This document shows, one piece after another, positions 59,154 to 64,000 of a DNA stretch of 64,000 nt. Below the pieces are notes generated by a model. It was not told the origin of the DNA. It saw only the letters and a list, made by a program, of their open reading frames with translations, and made no database searches. The first letter of the stretch is position 1. Each line of letters begins with the position of its first letter. The DNA comes from Parahaliea mediterranea (GTDB lineage: Bacteria > Pseudomonadota > Gammaproteobacteria > Pseudomonadales > Halieaceae). The stretch spans positions 1-64,000 of the forward strand of contig NZ_JAFKCZ010000006.1 in NCBI RefSeq assembly GCF_017255185.1, in the 5' to 3' direction. The translations under genes were made by a program, and so were the position numbers.

Positions 59154-60878
59154 CTAGAATGGGAACACCAGGGGCAACAGGGTCAGCACCACCACCGAGT
59201 ACGCCAGCGACACCGGGAGGCCGGCGCGCACATAGTCGCGCATCGCATAGCCCCCCAGGTTCTGCACCATGAGGTTGGTGGTGTAGCCATAGGGCGTGAG
59301 GAAGCTGGCGCTGGCGCCGTAGGCCACCGCCATCACGAAGGGCATGTGGCTGAACCCGAAGCTCTCCGCCAGGCCAAAGGCAATGGGGAAACTCAGGGCC
59401 GCGGCGGCGTTGTTGGTCATCAGCTCGGTGAGCAGCAAGGTGCCAAGGTAGATGCCCACCAAGGCCGCGTGCGGCCCAAGGGCGGCCAATTGTCCGTGCA
59501 GGCCGTCCGCCAGCAGGCCCACCAGCCCGGAATTGGTCAGGGCCTGGGACAGGGTCAGGGCGGAGCCGATAATCAGCCAGATCTCGAAGGGAAAACGGCG
59601 GCGCAGCTCCGAGCCGCGCACCAGCCCCATCCCCAGCATGCACACCAGCAGGAAAGCCAGGCCCTTGATCAGCGGCACCAGCTCCAGGGAGGCCAGGCCG
59701 ATCACCACCAGCAGGGTGAGGCTCACGAACCAGTTCTGCAACGGCGTGGAACTGGCGCCATTGACCGAGTCGTCGATGACCACGAAGTTCTTGCCCAGGT
59801 TGTTGCGGTCGTGGAAGTCGGGACCGGTGGCCAGCATCAGGTTGTCGCCGGCGTGGATCGTAATGTTGCCGAGCTTGCCCGACAGGCGCTTGCCGCCGCG
59901 GCGCATGCCCACGACCGCGGCGTCGAATAGCGAGCGGAAACCGCTGTCCTTGATGGTCTTGCCCTCGATGCTGGCATTGGGCATGACGATCACTTCCATC
60001 ATGTTTTCCCGCAACAGCCCCTCCTCCACCGCGAACAGGTGCAGGCCTTCGAAAGCTTCCAGGGCGCTGAGTTGCTTGATGTCCCCGGAAAAGATCAGCT
60101 TGTCGCCAGCCTCGATATACTCGCTCGGCGCCACCGGCGACATCAGGTGCTCGTCGCGCACGATCTCCACCAGGAACAGGGCGTCCAGGTCGCGCAGCCG
60201 GTTCTCGGCGATGGTGCGGCCGATCAGCGGGGACCCCGGGGCGACCTCGGCTTCGATCAGGTATTCGTTGACGTCGAGCTGCTCGGCGCTGTCGCTCGGC
60301 AACAGGCGAACGATGACCAGCAGCAGGGCGATGCCGACCAGCGCGGCGCTGCCACCCACCACAAAAAAGTCGAAAAACGACAGGCCCTGTCCGGTGGCGT
60401 CCTCCAGGAAACTACTGACAATCAGGTTGGTACTGGTGCCGATCAGGGTCATGGTGCCGCCGAGTATCGCCGCGTAGGACAACGGTATCAGCAGCTTGGA
60501 GGCCGGGTGGTGGCGATTGTTGCGCACTGTCTGCGCCAGGGTGGCGACCACGGCGGTGTTGTTGACGAAGGCGGAAAACAGGGCTGTCACGCCGCCCAGT
60601 CGCAACAGGCTGGAAGCGAGTCCGGGAGTGATCAACTTGCCGGACAGACGATTGAGCCAGGACAGTTTTTCCAGGCCCACCGACACCAGCAGTAACAAAA
60701 CAAGGGTAATCAGGCCGGTGTTGGCGGCTTTCTGGAGTACCTCGCTGGTATCGACCAGGCCAAGAAAGTAGGCCGCCAGCATGGTGCCGACGAACACTCG
60801 CGACGCGGGCCAGTCGGTGAAAATCAGGCCACCCAGCAAAATCAGGAACAGCCCGGATATCAACAACTGATCGATCAT
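59154..60878 (-). CDS. SLC13-family transporter with two TrkA-C domains
   Basis: A 574-residue permease with about eleven helices. The CitT/ArsB-like N-terminal half includes NNTAVVATLAQTV and LIGTSTNLIVSSFL, and the C-terminal half repeats the pattern (NNAAAALSFPIAFGLA). Between them lie two cytoplasmic TrkA-C/RCK_C domains (about 205-375: EVAPGSPLIGRTIAENRLRD and MPNASIEGKTIKDSGF). Members carry dicarboxylates, sulfate or other anions; RCK domains suggest ligand gating. The stop is followed by the Fur-box/terminator intergenic region. Confidence 0.9.
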   Translation of the reverse strand: MIDQLLISGLFLILLGGLIFTDWPASRVFVGTMLAAYFLGLVDTSEVLQKAANTGLITLVLLLLVSVGLEKLSWLNRLSGKLITPGLASSLLRLGGVTALFSAFVNNTAVVATLAQTVRNNRHHPASKLLIPLSYAAILGGTMTLIGTSTNLIVSSFLEDATGQGLSFFDFFVVGGSAALVGIALLLVIVRLLPSDSAEQLDVNEYLIEAEVAPGSPLIGRTIAENRLRDLDALFLVEIVRDEHLMSPVAPSEYIEAGDKLIFSGDIKQLSALEAFEGLHLFAVEEGLLRENMMEVIVMPNASIEGKTIKDSGFRSLFDAAVVGMRRGGKRLSGKLGNITIHAGDNLMLATGPDFHDRNNLGKNFVVIDDSVNGASSTPLQNWFVSLTLLVVIGLASLELVPLIKGLAFLLVCMLGMGLVRGSELRRRFPFEIWLIIGSALTLSQALTNSGLVGLLADGLHGQLAALGPHAALVGIYLGTLLLTELMTNNAAAALSFPIAFGLAESFGFSHMPFVMAVAYGASASFLTPYGYTTNLMVQNLGGYAMRDYVRAGLPVSLAYSVVVLTLLPLVFPF

Positions 60879-61003
60879 GCCTTATTCTCGTACCCGCCAG
60901 TTCCAAAAGCGCAAAGCATACGCGGAACCGGTCCATGGCGACAACCGCCGGGCGGCCGCGTTACACTGCCAAAATCGCATAAGCTAATAACCACGGGGCA
61001 ACC

Positions 61004-61636
61004 ATGCAGCGCGTTCTCATAGTCCTTGCCGTTCTCCTGTTGCTGGCCACGGGCCTGGTCTACGTGTACCAGGACGACGTGAAGGAAAAAGCCTACGCCA
61101 AGCTCACCGAAAACATGTTCGTGGCCGGCGACGACGATGACTTTGATCCGGGGCCGGCCCTGGGTTCGGACTTTCCCGGCGTGCGGGCGCGCTACCAGGG
61201 GCAACAGATACAGTTACTCGCGCCCTTCGCCGGCACCAACGGCACCGTGTTCATCGCCAGCCGCTCCCTGGACTGGTGCCCCTACTGTATGAAGCAGATG
61301 GTGCAACTGCAGCAGCACAAGCCCGGCTTCGACGCCGCCGGCATCGGCATGGTGGCCATCACCTACGACACCCCGGAACAGCTGCGGGCCTTTGCCGAGC
61401 GCCACGGCATCACCATTCCCCTGCTGTCGGATATCGACGCCATGACCTTCAAGACCCTGGGCATCCTCAACCAGCAGTACCAGAGCGGCGACGCCCAGTA
61501 CGGTATTCCCCACCCGGGGATGATCGTGATCGACCCCGAGGGCAAGGTGGTCGGCAAGCTGTTCCTGGAGGCCTACAGCAGCCGCGTGGATTCCGCTGCC
61601 GCCCTGGCCTACGCCAGGCAGGCCCTGGCGCTCTAG
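61004..61636 (+). CDS. Membrane-anchored peroxiredoxin/thioredoxin-like protein
   Basis: A 210-residue protein with an N-terminal membrane anchor or signal (VLIVLAVLLLLATGLVYVY) and a periplasmic AhpC/TSA-Redoxin domain. The active site CPYC is in SRSLDWCPYCMKQMVQL; VAITYDTPEQLRAFAERHGI and IPHPGMIVIDPEGKVVG complete the thioredoxin-like fold. It likely acts as a thiol reductase or peroxidase in the periplasm. Its 3' end overlaps the DUF3604 gene on the other strand by 4 bases. Confidence 0.85.
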   Translation: MQRVLIVLAVLLLLATGLVYVYQDDVKEKAYAKLTENMFVAGDDDDFDPGPALGSDFPGVRARYQGQQIQLLAPFAGTNGTVFIASRSLDWCPYCMKQMVQLQQHKPGFDAAGIGMVAITYDTPEQLRAFAERHGITIPLLSDIDAMTFKTLGILNQQYQSGDAQYGIPHPGMIVIDPEGKVVGKLFLEAYSSRVDSAAALAYARQALAL

Positions 61637-63549
61637 GACTCGCCTGCCGGCGGCGTATACCAGATGGGCGATGTCCAGGCGCGCTCCTGGATGGTGGGCA
61701 GGTGTTCGGCGGAACAGCAGTTGGCGTAGTCATCGGGCACGCTGTCGGGCTCGTCGCAGTCCACACCCGCCGCCAGGCACAGGCGCTGGCTCCAGCGACA
61801 GCTGGGGTTTTCCACCACCCGGGAGTAATAGTAGGCCGGCTGGCTTGCATCGAAGTCGTCGTCGCGCCAGACACCGCACAGCTGCGCGTGGCCCTCGCCA
61901 CGGGGCTCGCAGGTATCCAGGTCGACGCTTGCGCCATTGTCGGCCGATCCCGCCACATCCAGCACCTGCTGGTGGCTCTCACCCTCGCGGTCCACCCAGG
62001 CCTTGACGATCTGGATGCGCTGCAAGGGCATGCCCGGGCTATCCGCGGTGCCGGCGTCTTGCTGCGCCACCACCAGGAAGGACGGCCCGGTATCCTCTGC
62101 GGGCGGTACCGACAGCTCGCCGCCCATCGGCACGCCGCCGGCGTAGGCCCGCTCGACGCGATCCGCCTGCTGGCACAGGTCACCGGGGTAGTCCCAGCCG
62201 GCGAAGAAGCGGGTGACGATGCGCGGCCCGCTGGTACCGTAGGCCTCGCGGCGGCGCATCGCCCGGAACAAGGCGTCGCGGCTGTTCTCCTCCGCCCACA
62301 GCACCGCCAGGCCGCCCGGGTTGTACTCCAGCTTGTCCGGGAGCCCTGGAGGAATTTCCCTGGCGGCGGGCACTCCGGCACCGCCGTGGCCGAGGAAGCG
62401 GTCCTCTTCGGCCGCCCCCGGCGCGCCCAGGTGGGTGTCGGTGCTGGCGACAAAGCCCTGCTGGTAGGGATTGACGCCCAGCTCGCGCTGCAACTGCAGG
62501 CCATCGGCCAGCACCCGCCGCAGGAAACCGGTATCGGGCCGCGGCGGGTTGTCGAAGCCTGAAATGTTGTCCACCGGCTGCTGTTCGAAAGCGCACAGCT
62601 CGTCCTGGGTCACGCCGGCCTGGTAGTAGCACTCCGACGCGCCCTTGTGCTGCATGATTTCCGCCAGCGGCTCGAACTGCCGGCGCAGTCGCGCGTATTC
62701 CACGCTCATTGGCGCGCCGTCGTCCTCGCGGCCGCTGTACATGTAACCGGCGCTCAAGTTGGCGTTGTGCGGAATCACCAGCGAATCGCAAGCGCCCTGC
62801 GCCGAGTTGCACTGGCTGTCCAGCGACCCCCACAACTGAACCGCGGCGGGGCCGTCGATGAAGCTGATCGGCAACGCGGGCACCTCGGCATTGCGGAACA
62901 CCACATTGCGGTGCAAATTGCCACCGGAATCGGGCTCGCCGCCGGTCCACTCGTAACCGACAAAGGTGGTGAATTCACAGTCGGCGCTGCGATCGTAGTA
63001 GTCCTCGGCGGCGGCCTGCATTTCCCCCCACGGCCCGCGGGCTGCGGCCAGGCACAGGGCGTCGTCCTCGCCGCACAGGCCGAGGTGGGAGGCCTCTATC
63101 GCCGACATATAGTTGAACAGGTAAAACGCCGCCCGGGGCCAGTGGCGGTAAACCAGGCACTGCCAGGCGTTGTGCCCCTCGAGCTCGGGGTTGTTGCACA
63201 TGGCCACCTCGCCGATGAGTTCGGCGTGATCGGACACCATGGCGAAGTCCAGGGGCCGGCGCAGCTGCAGCGCGCGCATGCCCTCTCCCGCCTCGGTCCA
63301 GGGCTGGATCGGCAGCTCGGCGCCACGGGCGAACTGATAGGCCTGTTCCGGCGTGGTGCGCGTGCCCTGGGTGCTGGCGTCCAGGGAATAGCGCGTGTGC
63401 ACGTGCAGGTCGCCGAAAAACGGCTGTTTCAACGGCCGGTGGTCGGTGCAGGGCTGGCGCTGCTCGGTGTAGGCTTCGGTAGCGGCGGCGACCGGTGCGG
63501 TGAACAGCAAAGGGAGTATCGCGAGGAATGCGCTTGTTGCCGTCTTCAC
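61633..63549 (-). CDS. Secreted DUF3604 family protein
   Basis: A 638-residue protein with a signal peptide (ATSAFLAILPLLFTAPVAAA). The DUF3604 PHP-like metal-binding motifs are FFGDLHVHTRYSLDA, FAMVSDHAELIGE, FVGYEWTGG and FVASTDTHLG. The fold predicts a metal-dependent hydrolase; no activity is firmly known. GTG at 63549 is preferred because AAGGAG lies 8 bases upstream and it begins the signal peptide; an ATG 13 codons earlier has no such site. DUF3604 genes are common near TonB receptors in marine bacteria (general knowledge). Confidence 0.88.
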   Translation of the reverse strand: MKTATSAFLAILPLLFTAPVAAATEAYTEQRQPCTDHRPLKQPFFGDLHVHTRYSLDASTQGTRTTPEQAYQFARGAELPIQPWTEAGEGMRALQLRRPLDFAMVSDHAELIGEVAMCNNPELEGHNAWQCLVYRHWPRAAFYLFNYMSAIEASHLGLCGEDDALCLAAARGPWGEMQAAAEDYYDRSADCEFTTFVGYEWTGGEPDSGGNLHRNVVFRNAEVPALPISFIDGPAAVQLWGSLDSQCNSAQGACDSLVIPHNANLSAGYMYSGREDDGAPMSVEYARLRRQFEPLAEIMQHKGASECYYQAGVTQDELCAFEQQPVDNISGFDNPPRPDTGFLRRVLADGLQLQRELGVNPYQQGFVASTDTHLGAPGAAEEDRFLGHGGAGVPAAREIPPGLPDKLEYNPGGLAVLWAEENSRDALFRAMRRREAYGTSGPRIVTRFFAGWDYPGDLCQQADRVERAYAGGVPMGGELSVPPAEDTGPSFLVVAQQDAGTADSPGMPLQRIQIVKAWVDREGESHQQVLDVAGSADNGASVDLDTCEPRGEGHAQLCGVWRDDDFDASQPAYYYSRVVENPSCRWSQRLCLAAGVDCDEPDSVPDDYANCCSAEHLPTIQERAWTSPIWYTPPAGES

Positions 63550-63785
63550 GCGGCCGGCTCCTTGTTGATCAAACTGAACACGGATCACCCCTTATTCATG
63601 TTGTTCGGCGGACATTAGGCGCGAAGTCCCGACAGGTCAACGCGGGAGGCCGCATTATTGAACTGCCCGTCAAATTGTTGGGCGCAGTGCGCACAAGCCG
63701 TATTCAGTCGCGCCGCGGCGTGTTTCCATTTTCAGCGACACACGCATAAAAAAGGACACGCCATGCCGGCACTGGAGCAGCACCA

Positions 63786-64000
63786 ATGAGCGCCGACCGC
63801 GAAATCGACTGGCTGGTGGCCGGCGCCGGTGCCGGCGGCATGACCGGCGCGGTGGTCGCCCACCAGCTCGGCGGCACGGCGCTGGTGGTGGAGAAGGAGC
63901 CAGTGTATGGCGGCACCACCGCAAAGTCCGGCGGCGTCGCCTGGATTCCGGGCAACCACCGGCTGCCGGAACTCGGTATCGACGACAGCCCGGAGGAAGG
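63786..64000 (+). CDS. FAD-dependent oxidoreductase, 3-ketosteroid dehydrogenase-like (partial)
   Basis: The first 71 residues are visible. The Rossmann motif VAGAGAGGMTGAVVAHQLGG is followed by VVEKEPVYGGTTAKSGGVAWIPGNH, the FAD-binding opening of the FrdA/KstD family, in which the GGTTAKSGG-AWIP pattern is typical of 3-ketosteroid delta-1-dehydrogenases. GGAG lies 8 bases before the ATG. An 8-codon leader frame (MPALEQHQ) ends in the overlapping TGA. The gene runs off the window, so the assignment to steroid catabolism is provisional. Confidence 0.75.
   Translation, partial: MSADREIDWLVAGAGAGGMTGAVVAHQLGGTALVVEKEPVYGGTTAKSGGVAWIPGNHRLPELGIDDSPEE

Overview
The window looks like a chromosomal segment of a high-GC gammaproteobacterium. 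The complete CpxP/CpxR/CpxA locus, HrpA, DusA, MnmC, transaldolase, large TonB-dependent receptors, several SDR oxidoreductases and Rieske/KstD-like enzymes would fit a marine Cellvibrionales/Halieaceae-type bacterium. That placement is inference from gene content; no rRNA or marker phylogeny is available here.

Layout. Positions 1-5.3 kb are a visibly AT-richer block: the end of an IS3-family element, an old-yellow-enzyme gene cut by it, a LuxR-type regulator divergent from a TonB-dependent receptor, and a small membrane protein. At 5.3-10 kb the host-like GC-rich sequence begins, with a GNAT gene, tRNA-Ala(GGC) whose 3' end is duplicated, sdaA, a tandem GST/glutaredoxin-like gene and gltX. 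At 10-15 kb a Fur-boxed ferric-iron ABC transporter (fbpABC type) lies next to an outer-membrane barrel gene. At 15-21.7 kb come a beta-propeller/ABM pair, dusA, tal, a TerB-like gene, a tandem REP-like array, a phosphatase/STAS partner-switching pair and an MlaA-like gene. At 21.7-23.7 kb is the most striking locus: a three-gene copper-RiPP (bufferin/HvfA-type) operon with a Cys-rich precursor carrying ten EGKCG motifs, a DUF692/MNIO enzyme and a DUF2063 partner, joined by identical TGATG stop/start overlaps. At 23.8-36.4 kb are hrpA, fadD, a MaoC hydratase, mnmC, a glutaminyl cyclase and an M16 protease. At 36.4-40 kb are spy/cpxP, cpxRA and a TauD-type dioxygenase.

The 40-46 kb stretch is an accessory patch: small membrane-protein genes, an intact IS30-family element with terminal inverted repeats, a DUF222-HNH gene behind a near-consensus LexA box, and decayed glyoxalase fragments around a YceK-like lipoprotein gene. 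From 46 to 64 kb the genes suggest uptake and catabolism of a hydrophobic substrate, perhaps a steroid: a second TonB receptor, three SDRs, an AraC-type regulator, a Rieske oxygenase and the start of a KstD-like flavoprotein. Among them sit a tightly overlapped efflux operon (AI-2E permease, OMF lipoprotein, HlyD, FUSC-like protein, K+-channel-like protein), an SLC13 transporter, a peroxiredoxin-like protein and a DUF3604 protein. Between the convergent Rieske and SLC13 genes lies a Fur-like box, promoter elements and a strong terminator spaced as expected for an undescribed iron-responsive small RNA.
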